From positions 4,216,001-4,280,000 of the forward strand of contig NZ_CP149994.1 of assembly GCF_051307055.1 (NCBI RefSeq): a stretch of DNA of 64,000 bases, given 5' to 3'. The notes under the pieces are model-generated. The model searched no databases. It was not told the origin of the DNA and saw nothing but the letters and a program-made list of their open reading frames with translations. Below, in pieces: positions 24,424 through 33,855 of the stretch. The stretch is from Dryocola sp051307055 (GTDB lineage Bacteria; Pseudomonadota; Gammaproteobacteria; Enterobacterales; Enterobacteriaceae). Numbering within the stretch: the first letter of the stretch is position 1; each line of letters opens with the position of its first letter. A program made the position numbers and the translations under genes.

Positions 24424-25899
24424 TTAGCCTGCTACAGCGATACGTTTCATATCGGTCATATAGCCGCGCAGTTTCTGGCCCACTTTCTCGATTTCGTGAG
24501 TGCGGATAGCTTCGTTAACATCACGCAGCTGCGCGTTGTCTACAGCGGCCGCCGGGGTTTCTTTGCCCAGGTCGCCTGCCTGCAGCGTAGTCATAAACTC
24601 TTTCAGCAGCGGTACGGCCGCGTAAGAGAACAGGTAGTTGCCGTACTCTGCGGTATCGGAGATAACTACGTTCATTTCATACAGACGCTTACGGGCGATG
24701 GTGTTTGCAATCAGCGGCAGCTCGTGCAGGGATTCATAGTAAGCAGACTCTTCGATGATGCCCGCATCCACCATGGTTTCGAACGCCAGCTCAACGCCTG
24801 CTTTCACCATCGCGATCATCAGAACGCCTTTATCAAAGTATTCCTGCTCGGAAATTTTGCCGTCAAACTGCGGAGCGGTTTCGAACGCGGTTTTGCCGGT
24901 CTCTTCACGCCACGTCAGCAGGTTCTTATCGTCGTTCGCCCAGTCGGCCATCATACCAGAGGAGAATTCGCCGGAGATGATATCATCCATGTGTTTCTGG
25001 AACAGCGGCGCCATAATGGTTTTCAACTGTTCAGACAGCGCGTAAGCGCGGATTTTTGCCGGGTTGGACAGGCGATCCATCATCAGGGTGATACCGCCCT
25101 GCTTCAGCGCTTCGGTGATGGTTTCCCAGCCGAACTGAATCAGTTTTTCTGCATACGCCGGGTCGGTGCCTTCTTCCACCAGCTTGTCAAAGCACAGCAG
25201 GGAACCAGCCTGCAGCATGCCGCAGAGAATGGTTTGCTCGCCCATCAGGTCGGATTTAACTTCCGCAACGAAGGAGGATTCCAGAACGCCCGCGCGATGG
25301 CCGCCGGTGGCCGCAGCCCAGGCTTTAGCAATCGCCATGCCTTCGCCTTTCGGATCGTTTTCCGGGTGAACCGCAATCAGGGTTGGCACGCCGAAGCCAC
25401 GTTTGTACTCTTCACGCACTTCGGTACCCGGACATTTCGGCGCCACCATTACTACGGTGATGTCTTTACGGATTTGCTCGCCAACCTCAACCACGTTGAA
25501 ACCGTGGGAGTAGCCCAGCGCCGCGCCATCTTTCATCATTGGCTGTACGGCCTTAACTACTGCGGAATGCTGTTTGTCCGGAGTCAGGTTAACCACCAGA
25601 TCGGCCTGTGGGATCAGCTCTTCGTAAGTCCCAACTTTGAAGCCGTTTTCAGTCGCTTTACGCCAGGAAGCGCGCTTTTCGGCAATCGCTTCTGCACGCA
25701 GCGCGTAAGCAACGTCCAGACCGGAATCACGCATGTTCAGGCCCTGGTTAAGGCCCTGAGCGCCACAGCCGACGATGACGACTTTTTTGCCTTTGAGGTA
25801 GCTTGCTTCATCGGCGAACTCGCTGCGCGCCATGAAGCGACATTTACCCAGTTGCGCCAGCTGCTGACGCAGGTTCAAGGTGTTGAAATAATTAGCCAT
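24424..25899 (-). CDS. ilvC: Ketol-acid reductoisomerase (class II)
   Basis: A 491-residue enzyme, the length of the long enterobacterial class II form. It opens with MANYFNTLNLRQQL; the Rossmann motif VVIGCGAQGLNQGLNM binds NADPH, and two copies of the C-terminal knotted domain follow (HEIEKVGQKLRGYM near the end). It converts acetolactate and acetohydroxybutyrate to dihydroxy acids in valine and isoleucine synthesis. The open frame continues 88 codons upstream to 26163 but that part runs through the promoter and into ilvY, so I reject it. ilvC is divergent from its activator gene ilvY. Confidence 0.98.
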   Translation of the reverse strand: MANYFNTLNLRQQLAQLGKCRFMARSEFADEASYLKGKKVVIVGCGAQGLNQGLNMRDSGLDVAYALRAEAIAEKRASWRKATENGFKVGTYEELIPQADLVVNLTPDKQHSAVVKAVQPMMKDGAALGYSHGFNVVEVGEQIRKDITVVMVAPKCPGTEVREEYKRGFGVPTLIAVHPENDPKGEGMAIAKAWAAATGGHRAGVLESSFVAEVKSDLMGEQTILCGMLQAGSLLCFDKLVEEGTDPAYAEKLIQFGWETITEALKQGGITLMMDRLSNPAKIRAYALSEQLKTIMAPLFQKHMDDIISGEFSSGMMADWANDDKNLLTWREETGKTAFETAPQFDGKISEQEYFDKGVLMIAMVKAGVELAFETMVDAGIIEESAYYESLHELPLIANTIARKRLYEMNVVISDTAEYGNYLFSYAAVPLLKEFMTTLQAGDLGKETPAAAVDNAQLRDVNEAIRTHEIEKVGQKLRGYMTDMKRIAVAG

Positions 25900-26063
25900 C
25901 GTCGGACTCCGTGATTGTCGTGTTGTGTTTCTTGTAAGGGTCGCAAGCCGTGTCTTGCAAGCGAGAATGGACCTACTATATGACAGGAAATTCGTTGCTG
26001 AAATTGATATATTAACAACGTGATGTTGCAATAATTGCAACGTGCGAATTAAGGCGAATGACC
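25900..26063. promoter_or_regulatory. ilvC-ilvY divergent control region
   Basis: The 164 bp between the two starts contain an A/T-rich core (about 25970-26040) with the dyad GTTGCAATAATTGCAAC at 26025-26041. In E. coli two IlvY operators lie in this interval and IlvY with inducer (acetolactate) turns on ilvC. The dyad is my best candidate for an IlvY operator; I did not fix the -10 and -35 boxes. Confidence 0.65.
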
Positions 26064-26957
26064 ATGGACTTACGCGATTTAAAAACGTTTCTCCACCTTG
26101 CGGAAAGCCGCCATTTTGGGCGAAGCGCACGGGCGATGCACGTGAGTCCCTCAACGCTTTCACGCCAGATTCAGCGCCTTGAAGACGACCTGGGCCAGCC
26201 CTTATTTTTACGCGATAACCGCACCGTCACGCTAACCGAAGCCGGCGAACAGCTGCGCCAGTTCGCCCAGCATACGCTTTTGCAGTACCAGCAGATGCGC
26301 CACACCATCGGCCAGGAAGGACCGTCGCTTTCGGGCGAACTGCATCTTTTCTGCTCGGTTACCGCGGCCTACAGCCATTTACCGCCGATTCTGGATCGGT
26401 TCCGTGCGGAACATCCCAATGTCGAAATCAAACTGACGACGGGCGATGCGGCGGATGCGGTTGAAAAAGTGGATTCCGATGAAGCAGACCTGGCCATTGC
26501 CGGCAAGCCGGAATCCCTGCCGCCGGGTATTGCTTTTTCGATGCTGGAAAACTTAGCCGTTGTGCTCATCGCTCCGGCGCTGCCCTGTCCGGTTCGCGCA
26601 ATGGTGAGCATCCCCGCGCCAGACTGGAACAAAGTGCCCTTTATCATGGCGGAACAGGGCCCGGTACGCCGCCGCATCGAGCTGTGGTTCCGTCGCCAGA
26701 AGATCGGTAACCCGTTTATTTATGCGACGGTTGCGGGACATGAAGCAATGGTTTCGATGGTGGCGTTGGGCTGCGGCGTGGCTTTACTCCCTGAAGTCGT
26801 GCTGGAAAACAGCCCTGAGCCGGTACGTAACCGCGTGCAGATTCTGGAGCGCAGCGATGAAGATGCGCCGTTTGAACTCGGCGTATGCGCACAAAAAAAG
26901 CGGCTCAGTGAGCCGCTTATAAATGCTTTCTGGAAATTACTGCCCGGCAACCACTAA
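26064..26957 (+). CDS. ilvY: LysR-type activator of ilvC
   Basis: A 297-residue LysR-family regulator. The N-terminal helix-turn-helix (residues about 1-60) has MDLRDLKTFLHLAESRHFGR and VSPSTLSRQIQRLE; the rest is the inducer-binding domain with AALGCGVALLPEVVLE-type residues near 235. I prefer ATG 26064 because E. coli IlvY begins MDLRDL, though ATG 26058 is two codons upstream in frame. The gene diverges from ilvC and its stop overlaps the convergent ilvA stop by 2 bp. Confidence 0.95.
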   Translation: MDLRDLKTFLHLAESRHFGRSARAMHVSPSTLSRQIQRLEDDLGQPLFLRDNRTVTLTEAGEQLRQFAQHTLLQYQQMRHTIGQEGPSLSGELHLFCSVTAAYSHLPPILDRFRAEHPNVEIKLTTGDAADAVEKVDSDEADLAIAGKPESLPPGIAFSMLENLAVVLIAPALPCPVRAMVSIPAPDWNKVPFIMAEQGPVRRRIELWFRRQKIGNPFIYATVAGHEAMVSMVALGCGVALLPEVVLENSPEPVRNRVQILERSDEDAPFELGVCAQKKRLSEPLINAFWKLLPGNH

Positions 26958-28498
26958 CCTGCCAGGAAGAAGCGAAACGCCGGATTGTTCGTCTCGTCGT
27001 GGCAGTCGTAGCCAAGCTCGTTGAGCCGGGTTTCGAAATCCGGCTCGTTATCGCCCAGCTCAAATGCCGCCAGCACGCGGCCATAGTCGGTACCGTGGCT
27101 GCGGTAGTGGAACAGTGAAATATTCCAGTGGGTGCCCAGTGTTTGCAGAAACTTCAGCAGCGCGCCCGGTGATTCCGGGAATTCAAAGCTGTAAAGCCGC
27201 TCGCGCAATGGTTTAGACGGACGCCCGCCAACCATATAACGCACGTGCAGCTTCGCCATCTCATCGTCGGAAAGATCGACGACGCCGTAACCGCCTTCGT
27301 TAAGCTGAGCCAGGATCTCCTGGCGTTCCTCAACGCCACGGGTCAGACGCACGCCAACAAAAATGCAGGCATTGTCTGAGCTGGCATAGCGATAGTTAAA
27401 CTCCGTTACCGCGCGGCCGCCGAGCAGCTGGCAAAACTTCAGGAAGCTGCCTTTTTGCTCCGGTATCGTCACAGCAAGCAGCGCTTCACGCTGTTCGCCC
27501 AGCTCGCAACGTTCAGAAACATAGCGCAGGCCGTGGAAGTTCACGTTCGCGCCGGACAGCACATGCGCGAGGCGTTCGCCACGGATCTGGTGCTGCTGGA
27601 TATATTTCTTCATCCCTGCCAGCGCCAGAGCGCCGGAAGGTTCCGCAACAGCGCGCACATCCTCGAACAAATCTTTCATCGCCGCACAGATTGCATCGCT
27701 ATCCACGGTGACGATGTCATCGAGGTATTCCTGGCAAATACGGAACGTTTCGTCACCGATACGTTTAACCGCCACGCCTTCAGCGAACAGCCCCACGCGC
27801 GCCAGGTCAACCGGCTTACCCGCATCTAAAGCAGCCTTCAGACAAGCTGAGTCTTCCGCTTCAACCGCGATCACTTTGATCTGCGGCATCAGCTGTTTGA
27901 TAAGCACCGCCACGCCCGCCGCCAGACCGCCGCCGCCAACCGGGACAAACACCCGATCGATATGCGCATCCTGCTGCAGCAGCTCCAGCGCCAGCGTGCC
28001 CTGCCCGGCAATCACCGCCGGATGGTCGAACGGAGGCACATAGGTGAAACCCTGCTGCTGCGAAAGCTCGATTGCCCGCGCCTTCGCTTCGTCGAAGTTT
28101 GCACCGTGCAGCAGCACTTCGCCGCCAAAGGCTCTTACCGCATCCACTTTGATATCCGCCGTGGCTACCGGCATGACGATCAGCGATTTAATGCCCAGCC
28201 GCGTTGAGGAGAGCGCCACGCCCTGCGCATGGTTGCCCGCCGAAGCGGTAATCACGCCGCTGGCTTTCTGCTCGCTGTTCAGTCCGGCAATCATGGCGTA
28301 GGCGCCACGCAGCTTGAAGCTGTGCACCGGCTGCCGGTCCTCACGCTTCACCAGAATGACGTTATCCAGGCGCGAAGAGAGCTTTTCCATCTTCTGCAAC
28401 GGCGTGACCTGCGCCACTTCGTAAACCGGAGAGCGCAGCACGGCACGAAGATATTCCGCCCCGCAAGGGGCGTCGGGCAGCGGTTGTGACTCGGCCAT
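26954..28498 (-). CDS. ilvA: Biosynthetic threonine deaminase
   Basis: A 514-residue PLP enzyme. The catalytic lysine is in VHSFKLRGAYAM near residue 62, followed by SAGNHAQGVALS and the phosphate-binding glycine loop PVGGGGLAAG; two ACT-like regulatory domains fill residues about 335-514. It deaminates threonine to 2-oxobutanoate, the first step to isoleucine, and is feedback-inhibited by isoleucine through the C-terminal domains. It follows ilvD by 2 bp in the ilvGMEDA operon. Confidence 0.98.
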   Translation of the reverse strand: MAESQPLPDAPCGAEYLRAVLRSPVYEVAQVTPLQKMEKLSSRLDNVILVKREDRQPVHSFKLRGAYAMIAGLNSEQKASGVITASAGNHAQGVALSSTRLGIKSLIVMPVATADIKVDAVRAFGGEVLLHGANFDEAKARAIELSQQQGFTYVPPFDHPAVIAGQGTLALELLQQDAHIDRVFVPVGGGGLAAGVAVLIKQLMPQIKVIAVEAEDSACLKAALDAGKPVDLARVGLFAEGVAVKRIGDETFRICQEYLDDIVTVDSDAICAAMKDLFEDVRAVAEPSGALALAGMKKYIQQHQIRGERLAHVLSGANVNFHGLRYVSERCELGEQREALLAVTIPEQKGSFLKFCQLLGGRAVTEFNYRYASSDNACIFVGVRLTRGVEERQEILAQLNEGGYGVVDLSDDEMAKLHVRYMVGGRPSKPLRERLYSFEFPESPGALLKFLQTLGTHWNISLFHYRSHGTDYGRVLAAFELGDNEPDFETRLNELGYDCHDETNNPAFRFFLAG

Positions 28499-28500
28499 TA

Positions 28501-30351
28501 TTAGCCTCCCAGCTTGCTTTTATCGCGCACCGCGCCTTTATCGGCGCTGGTAGCGAGGCTTGCATAAGCGCGCAGCGCGAAGGAGACCACGCGTTCACGG
28601 TTTTTCGGCGTCCAGGCTTTGTCGCCGCGGGCGAGTTCAGCCTCGTGACGCGCGGCCAGCTCGGCGGCAGGAACGTCCAGCACCATGCTGCGGTTGGGAA
28701 TGTCGATATCAATCATGTCGCCATCTTCAACCAGCGCAATCAGGCCGCCGCTTCCCGCTTCCGGAGAAACGTGCCCGATAGACAGACCGGAAGTTCCGCC
28801 GGAGAAACGGCCGTCGGTGATCAGCGCGCACTCTTTACCCAGCCCCATTGATTTCAGGTAGGTGGTCGGATAGAGCATTTCCTGCATGCCCGGGCCGCCT
28901 TTCGGTCCTTCGTAGCGAATAACCACCACGTCGCCGGCAACCACTTTGCCACCCAGAATCGCTTCAACCGCGCTGTCCTGGCTTTCGTAGACTTTCGCCG
29001 GGCCGCGGAACGTCAGGTTGGATTTATCCACACCGGCGGTTTTTACAATACTGCCTGCTTCCGCGATGTTGCCGTAGAGCACGGCCAGACCGCCATCCTG
29101 ACTGAACGCATGCTCCAGCGAACGGATACAGCCTTCCGCACGGTCATCATCCAGCGTGTCCCAGCGGCAATCCTGCGAGAAAGCCTGGGTGGTACGAATA
29201 CCCGCCGGGCCTGCGCGGAACATTTTTTTCACCGCCTCATCCTGAGTCAGCATGATGTCGTACTTATCCAGCGTCTGAGAGAGCGTCAGCCCAAGGATAT
29301 TTTTGACGTCACGGTGCAGCAAGCCGGCGCGGTCCAGTTCGCCCAGAATCGCCAGCACGCCGCCGGCGCGGTGAACGTCTTCCATATGATATTTCTGGGT
29401 ACTTGGCGCGACTTTACACAGATGCGGCACTTTGCGTGACAGACGGTCGATGTCCGTCATATTGAATTCGATTTCGCCTTCCTGGGCTGCGGCGAGCAGG
29501 TGCAGAACGGTGTTGGTCGAGCCGCCCATCGCAATATCAAGCGTCATGGCGTTTTCAAATGCCGCTTTGCTGGCGATGCTGCGAGGCAACGCGCTGGCGT
29601 CGTCCTGCTCATAATAACGTTTGGTCAGCTCAACGATGCGTTTCCCCGCGTTCAGGAACAGATCCTTACGGTCGGCATGGGTTGCCAACAGCGAGCCGTT
29701 GCCCGGCTGCGACAGGCCCAGCGCTTCGGTCAGACAGTTCATTGAGTTGGCGGTAAACATGCCGGAACAGGAGCCGCAGGTTGGGCAGGCGGAACGTTCG
29801 ATCTGCTCGCTATCGGCGTCGCTGACGTTAGGGTTGGCGCCCTGGATCATCGCATCGACCAGGTCGAGCTTGATGATTTTGTCAGATAACTTAGTTTTCC
29901 CGGCCTCCATCGGGCCGCCGGAGACAAAAATAACCGGAATGTTCAGGCGCAGCGACGCCATTAACATCCCCGGGGTGATTTTGTCGCAGTTGGAGATACA
30001 GACCATGGCGTCCGCGCAGTGTGCGTTAACCATGTATTCCACGGAGTCGGCAATCAGTTCGCGGGACGGCAGAGAATAAAGCATGCCGCCGTGGCCCATG
30101 GCGATGCCGTCATCCACGGCAATGGTGTTGAATTCTTTTGCCACGCCGCCGGAAGCTTCAATCTGTTCGGCGACCAGCTTGCCCAAATCGCGCAGGTGAA
30201 CGTGGCCCGGCACAAATTGGGTGAAGGAGTTCACTACCGCAATAATTGGCTTGCCGAAATCGTCATCGGTCATCCCGGTTGCGCGCCATAAAGCGCGGGC
30301 ACCCGCCATGTTACGGCCGTGGGTTGTGGTGGCTGAACGGTACTTAGGCAT
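28501..30351 (-). CDS. ilvD: Dihydroxy-acid dehydratase
   Basis: A 616-residue IlvD/Edd-family dehydratase. The iron-sulfur ligands are seen in CISNCDKITPG near residue 122 and CPTCGSCSGMFTANSMNCL near residue 192; the C-terminal half has DGRFSGGTSGLSIGHVSPEA. It makes 2-oxo acids in valine and isoleucine synthesis and is oxygen-sensitive. It is 63 bp after ilvE and 2 bp before ilvA. Confidence 0.98.
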   Translation of the reverse strand: MPKYRSATTTHGRNMAGARALWRATGMTDDDFGKPIIAVVNSFTQFVPGHVHLRDLGKLVAEQIEASGGVAKEFNTIAVDDGIAMGHGGMLYSLPSRELIADSVEYMVNAHCADAMVCISNCDKITPGMLMASLRLNIPVIFVSGGPMEAGKTKLSDKIIKLDLVDAMIQGANPNVSDADSEQIERSACPTCGSCSGMFTANSMNCLTEALGLSQPGNGSLLATHADRKDLFLNAGKRIVELTKRYYEQDDASALPRSIASKAAFENAMTLDIAMGGSTNTVLHLLAAAQEGEIEFNMTDIDRLSRKVPHLCKVAPSTQKYHMEDVHRAGGVLAILGELDRAGLLHRDVKNILGLTLSQTLDKYDIMLTQDEAVKKMFRAGPAGIRTTQAFSQDCRWDTLDDDRAEGCIRSLEHAFSQDGGLAVLYGNIAEAGSIVKTAGVDKSNLTFRGPAKVYESQDSAVEAILGGKVVAGDVVVIRYEGPKGGPGMQEMLYPTTYLKSMGLGKECALITDGRFSGGTSGLSIGHVSPEAGSGGLIALVEDGDMIDIDIPNRSMVLDVPAAELAARHEAELARGDKAWTPKNRERVVSFALRAYASLATSADKGAVRDKSKLGG

Positions 30352-30414
30352 GCTTATTTACTCCAGTCTGTCATGGTGCGGGCGGTCGATTGCCGCCTGC
30401 CTGGTTATAATTTT

Positions 30415-31347
30415 TTACTGTGGGTTTACTGGATCTAACCAGCCCCATTTATCTTCGGTTTTACCCGTGAACAGGCCAAAGAACGCCTGCTGAATACGTT
30501 TTGTGACCGGGCCGCAACGGCCTTCGCCCACCTGAATACCATCCACGCTGCGTACAGGCGTAATCTCAGCGGCGGTACCGGACATAAACACTTCGTCCGA
30601 CAGGTAGAGCGATTCGCGGGAAAGCACCTGCTCACGCACTTCGATACCCAGGTCTTTCGCCAGCTTGATAATAGCGTCGCGGGTAATGCCCGGCAGCGCG
30701 GAAGAGGTGAACGGCGGAGTGAACAGAATGCCGTCTTTTACCTCAAAGAGATTTTCGCCGGCGCCTTCTGACAGGAAGCCCTGCACGTCTAACGCGATGC
30801 CTTCCTGATAACCATGACGACGCGCTTCGCTGCCAACTAACAGAGAAGAAAGGTAGTTGCCGCCTGCTTTTGCAGCGGTTGGGATGGTGTTTGGCGCGGC
30901 ACGGTTCCATGAGGAAACCATCGCATCGATCCCCTGATCCAGCGCTTCAGCACCAAGGTAGGCGCCCCACGGGAAAGCTGCGATGATCACATCGGTGGTG
31001 TAACCGTCCGGCGGGTTAACGCCCATACCCACATCGCCGACAAAGACCAAAGGACGAATATAGGCGCTGGTCAGGTTGTTCTTGCGGATAACGACGCGGC
31101 AGGCTTCCATCAACTCATCAACGCTTTGCGAAACCGGGAAGCGGTAGATTTTTGCTGAGTCACGCAGACGCTGCATGTGTTCGCGATGGCGGAACACGAC
31201 CGGCCCAAGGTGGGAATCGTAGCAACGGATGCCTTCAAATACCGATGTACCGTAATGCAGCGCGTGGGACATAACGTGAACTTTCGCCTCGCCCCATGGC
31301 GTCATCTCACCATTGAACCAGATATAATCAGCTTTCTTCGTTGTCAT
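30415..31347 (-). CDS. ilvE: Branched-chain-amino-acid aminotransferase
   Basis: A 310-residue fold-type IV PLP enzyme. It opens with MTTKKADYIWFNGEM, and the PLP lysine lies in AAKAGGNYLSSLLVGSEA; EGAGENLFEV and SGTAAEITPVRSVDG complete the site. It carries out the last step for leucine, isoleucine and valine. The C-terminus is one residue longer than E. coli. It follows ilvM after 19 bp. Confidence 0.98.
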   Translation of the reverse strand: MTTKKADYIWFNGEMTPWGEAKVHVMSHALHYGTSVFEGIRCYDSHLGPVVFRHREHMQRLRDSAKIYRFPVSQSVDELMEACRVVIRKNNLTSAYIRPLVFVGDVGMGVNPPDGYTTDVIIAAFPWGAYLGAEALDQGIDAMVSSWNRAAPNTIPTAAKAGGNYLSSLLVGSEARRHGYQEGIALDVQGFLSEGAGENLFEVKDGILFTPPFTSSALPGITRDAIIKLAKDLGIEVREQVLSRESLYLSDEVFMSGTAAEITPVRSVDGIQVGEGRCGPVTKRIQQAFFGLFTGKTEDKWGWLDPVNPQ

Positions 31348-31366
31348 TACTCTCTTCCTTTTGCGC

Positions 31367-31624
31367 TCAGGCGCGGATTTGTTGTGATGTCTGTTGCTGG
31401 ATTTCGACGCGGCCTACGTCAACCAGTTTGCTTAGCTGGCTAAACAATAATTCGACAGGTCGCAGGCTGGCAACGGTCAATTCAATATTAATGTTGTCGG
31501 TATTGCCCACGGCAACCATGTTCATTGCGCAGATCTGAAAACCGCGATGACGTACCACGCGTAATACGCGCTCCAGCGTTTCCGGACGAAAGCGAGCCTG
31601 CACGGCGAGTTGATGTTGCATCAT
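31367..31624 (-). CDS. ilvM: Acetolactate synthase II, small regulatory subunit
   Basis: An 85-residue ACT-domain protein with ARFRPETLERVLRVVRHRGF and NINIELTVASLRPVELLFSQL, close to E. coli IlvM (87 residues, two fewer near the C-terminus). It stabilises and activates IlvG. Its start overlaps the ilvG stop as ATGATGA, which points to coupled translation in equal amounts. Confidence 0.96.
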   Translation of the reverse strand: MMQHQLAVQARFRPETLERVLRVVRHRGFQICAMNMVAVGNTDNINIELTVASLRPVELLFSQLSKLVDVGRVEIQQQTSQQIRA

Positions 31625-33267
31625 GATAATTTCTCCAGCATTTGCGAATTACTGGCACCAGGCGGTACCAACGGCCAGACATTTTCGTACTCATCGATTG
31701 AGACATGCAGCATGTACGGACCTTCGCTGTTTAGCAGCGCGTCGATGGCACCTTCAACTTGGTCTTTACGGGTAATGTGCTGGCCCGGGATGCCAAAGGC
31801 GCTGGCCAGCGTGAGGAAATCGGGATTATCGGAGAGGTTTGTTTCACTGTAGCGTTCTGAGAAAAACATCTGCTGCCACTGGCGAACCATGCCTAAACGC
31901 TGGTTATCCAGTAAAACGATTTTTAACGGCAGCTTTTTCCGTTTTACGGTGCCCAGCTCCTGTACGTTCATCATGAAGGAGCCGTCGCCGGAGATACAGA
32001 TAACCATATCGTCCGGTCGGGCAACCTGCGCCCCTACTGCGGCCGGCAGCCCAAAGCCCATCGTTCCCAGACCGCTGGAAGTGATGAAGTTTTCCGGGCG
32101 CGTGAAGGACATATGCTGGGCCGTCCACATTTGATGCTGGCCTACGTCGGTAGTGACCACACACTCTTGCGGCTTGCGGTCAGAGATCTGTTTCAGCAGC
32201 AACGGGGCAAAGATCGCCTCGCCAGGATGATCGTAACGCCATTGGTTTTCTGCGCATAAGGTCGCGACTTGCTGCTGCCACTCCGCAATCTCCACAGGCT
32301 GCTGCAGAGCTTGCAGCATCTGGGTCAGATCGCCCTGCAGGGCAACGTGCGCCTGACGCAGTTTTCCGAGTTCGGCCGGATCGATATCCATATGGATAAC
32401 TTTGGCATGCGGGGCGAAGGTGTTGAGCTTGCCGGTTACGCGGTCGTCAAAACGGGCGCCAACGGCAATCAGCAAATCGCATTCCTGCACCGCGAGGTTG
32501 GCCGCTTTGGTGCCGTGCATGCCTAACATACCCGTATAAAAAGGATGCTCCGTCGGAACCGCCCCCAGCCCCTTCAACGTGACGGTTGAAGGTATATTGG
32601 TCGCAGCGATAAAGTCGCGTAGCGCCGGAACCGCCTGAGCCATGCCAACTCCGCCGCCGATATACAGCATCGGCTTGCGTGCGCTTGCCAACATTTCCCG
32701 TGCCTGCTGCAGCTGCGCATGCGGCGTTTCGAAATCGTCTTCAACGGTCGACAGCCACGGCTCCAGCTCCCCCTGCGTTAACTGGATATCTTTAGGAATA
32801 TCGACCAGCACAGGGCCGGGGCGGCCTGAGTTCGCAATCTCAAAGGCTTCGGCGAGGACGCGGGGTAATTCCTCGAAGGACTCAACGAGAAAGCTATGTT
32901 TGGTACAAGCCAGCGACAGGCCTAAAACATCTACTTCCTGAAAGGCATCGGTGCCGATGAACGGAGCCGCCACCTGGCCGGTGATGGCAACAACGGGAAC
33001 GGAATCTAACAGCGCATCGGCAAGGCCGGTGATGAGATTTGTGGCGCCAGGGCCTGAAGTCGCGATGCAAACGCCTGTTTTTCCGGTAGAACGTGCGTAA
33101 CCAATGGCTGCCATTGCCGCGCCCTGCTCGTGGCGACAGAGTAAATGCTCCACCCCGCCGTCATACAGCGCATCGTAGACAGGCATAATCGCACCGCCGG
33201 GATAACCGAAAACCGTCTCTACACCCTGCGCTCGCAAAGCATGTACCACCCACTGCGCACCATTCAT
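31621..33267 (-). CDS. ilvG: Acetolactate synthase II, large catalytic subunit (intact)
   Basis: A 548-residue thiamine-diphosphate enzyme. The catalytic Glu lies in CRHEQGAAMAAIGYAR, and the ThDP/Mg motif is GDGSFMMNVQELGT with the end LLDNQRLGMV. The frame is uninterrupted; in E. coli K-12 this gene carries a frameshift, so this strain should have a working, valine-insensitive isozyme II. It converts pyruvate, with pyruvate or 2-oxobutanoate, to acetolactate or acetohydroxybutyrate. It lies downstream of the ilvL attenuator. Confidence 0.97.
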   Translation of the reverse strand: MNGAQWVVHALRAQGVETVFGYPGGAIMPVYDALYDGGVEHLLCRHEQGAAMAAIGYARSTGKTGVCIATSGPGATNLITGLADALLDSVPVVAITGQVAAPFIGTDAFQEVDVLGLSLACTKHSFLVESFEELPRVLAEAFEIANSGRPGPVLVDIPKDIQLTQGELEPWLSTVEDDFETPHAQLQQAREMLASARKPMLYIGGGVGMAQAVPALRDFIAATNIPSTVTLKGLGAVPTEHPFYTGMLGMHGTKAANLAVQECDLLIAVGARFDDRVTGKLNTFAPHAKVIHMDIDPAELGKLRQAHVALQGDLTQMLQALQQPVEIAEWQQQVATLCAENQWRYDHPGEAIFAPLLLKQISDRKPQECVVTTDVGQHQMWTAQHMSFTRPENFITSSGLGTMGFGLPAAVGAQVARPDDMVICISGDGSFMMNVQELGTVKRKKLPLKIVLLDNQRLGMVRQWQQMFFSERYSETNLSDNPDFLTLASAFGIPGQHITRKDQVEGAIDALLNSEGPYMLHVSIDEYENVWPLVPPGASNSQMLEKLS

Positions 33268-33351
33268 AGTTACTTCCCCGCCTCATTACTGGAGAAACAG
33301 AATATTATTCTGTAACAGTTCGTCTGTTTCTCTGGTGAATTTTTTGCCAAC

Positions 33352-33383
33352 AAAAAACCCCCGGACCTTTCGGTGCGGGGGTT
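33352..33383 (-). terminator. Attenuator terminator of the ilv operon
   Basis: On the minus strand CCCCCGCACC and GGTCCGGGGG pair (one mismatch) around a GAAA loop, followed by T6. It lies between the ilvL stop and ilvG. An alternative pairing with upstream leader segments would release it when ribosomes stall in ilvL. Confidence 0.9.
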
Positions 33384-33405
33384 CTTTTCGATTCAGGCTT
33401 GATTT

Positions 33406-33504
33406 TTAAGCCTTTCTTTCTCCAGGAGCAGCCCCGCACGGTGGGATAATAATCACCACCACGCTAATCACGACCAGGCTAATCACACGTAGAAGGGCTT
33501 TCAT
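33406..33504 (-). CDS. ilvL: ilv operon leader peptide
   Basis: A 32-residue peptide beginning MKALLRVISLVVISVVVIII and ending PPCGAAPGERKA. It carries six Val, five Ile and three Leu in its first 20 residues, the control codons for attenuation by the three branched-chain aminoacyl-tRNAs. The E. coli peptide as I recall it is the same length with a very similar sequence. Stalling in this run blocks the terminator at 33352-33383. Confidence 0.95.
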   Translation of the reverse strand: MKALLRVISLVVISVVVIIIPPCGAAPGERKA

Positions 33505-33546
33505 TGCTGTATATTCTGACATCTCGTTCGAAGTAATGCCTACAGA

Positions 33547-33574
33547 GTTATCACAGAGAATGGGCATGGCACAA
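33547..33574 (-). promoter_or_regulatory. ilvL-ilvG promoter
   Basis: On the minus strand TTGTGC and GATAAC lie 16 bp apart, and the surrounding sequence (AAAAAAATCTTGTGCC, GTAGGCATTACTTCGAACGA) follows the E. coli ilvG promoter region closely. The rest of the ilvL-yifB gap (33575-33855) is A/T-rich on the ilv side and should contain the yifB promoter; I identified no other element. Confidence 0.75.
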
Positions 33575-33855
33575 GATTTTTTTATAGCTAACGCCGCAGT
33601 TTAAAAAATAAATAGACGGAAAGTCATTTATTTTCAGCCGCTAACAGGAGTATGAAAAAAATTCATAGCTGGCGCTTTTCCCCGGCATTCTGCCTTTATC
33701 TGATGAAAATTAATTCCTTGTGACGCATCTCCCAGATTACGGACTGTGAATGTAAGAGCACCAGAAAGAGTGGAAAGCTCCTCGACAAACACGCTTTTCT
33801 TTCTTAACTCTTCCGTAGCTGGCTGACAATATTGCGCCTCATCTGAGGAGGGAAT

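Noticed and set aside
24496..25914. Open frame of 472 codons antisense to ilvC
   Set aside because: It is a mirror of the strong codon bias of ilvC, lacks a ribosome-binding site and known motifs, and ilvC itself is certain.
25900..26163. An 88-codon N-terminal extension of IlvC
   Set aside because: It would run through the ilvC-ilvY control region and into ilvY; the IlvC family starts at MANYFNTLNL at 25899.
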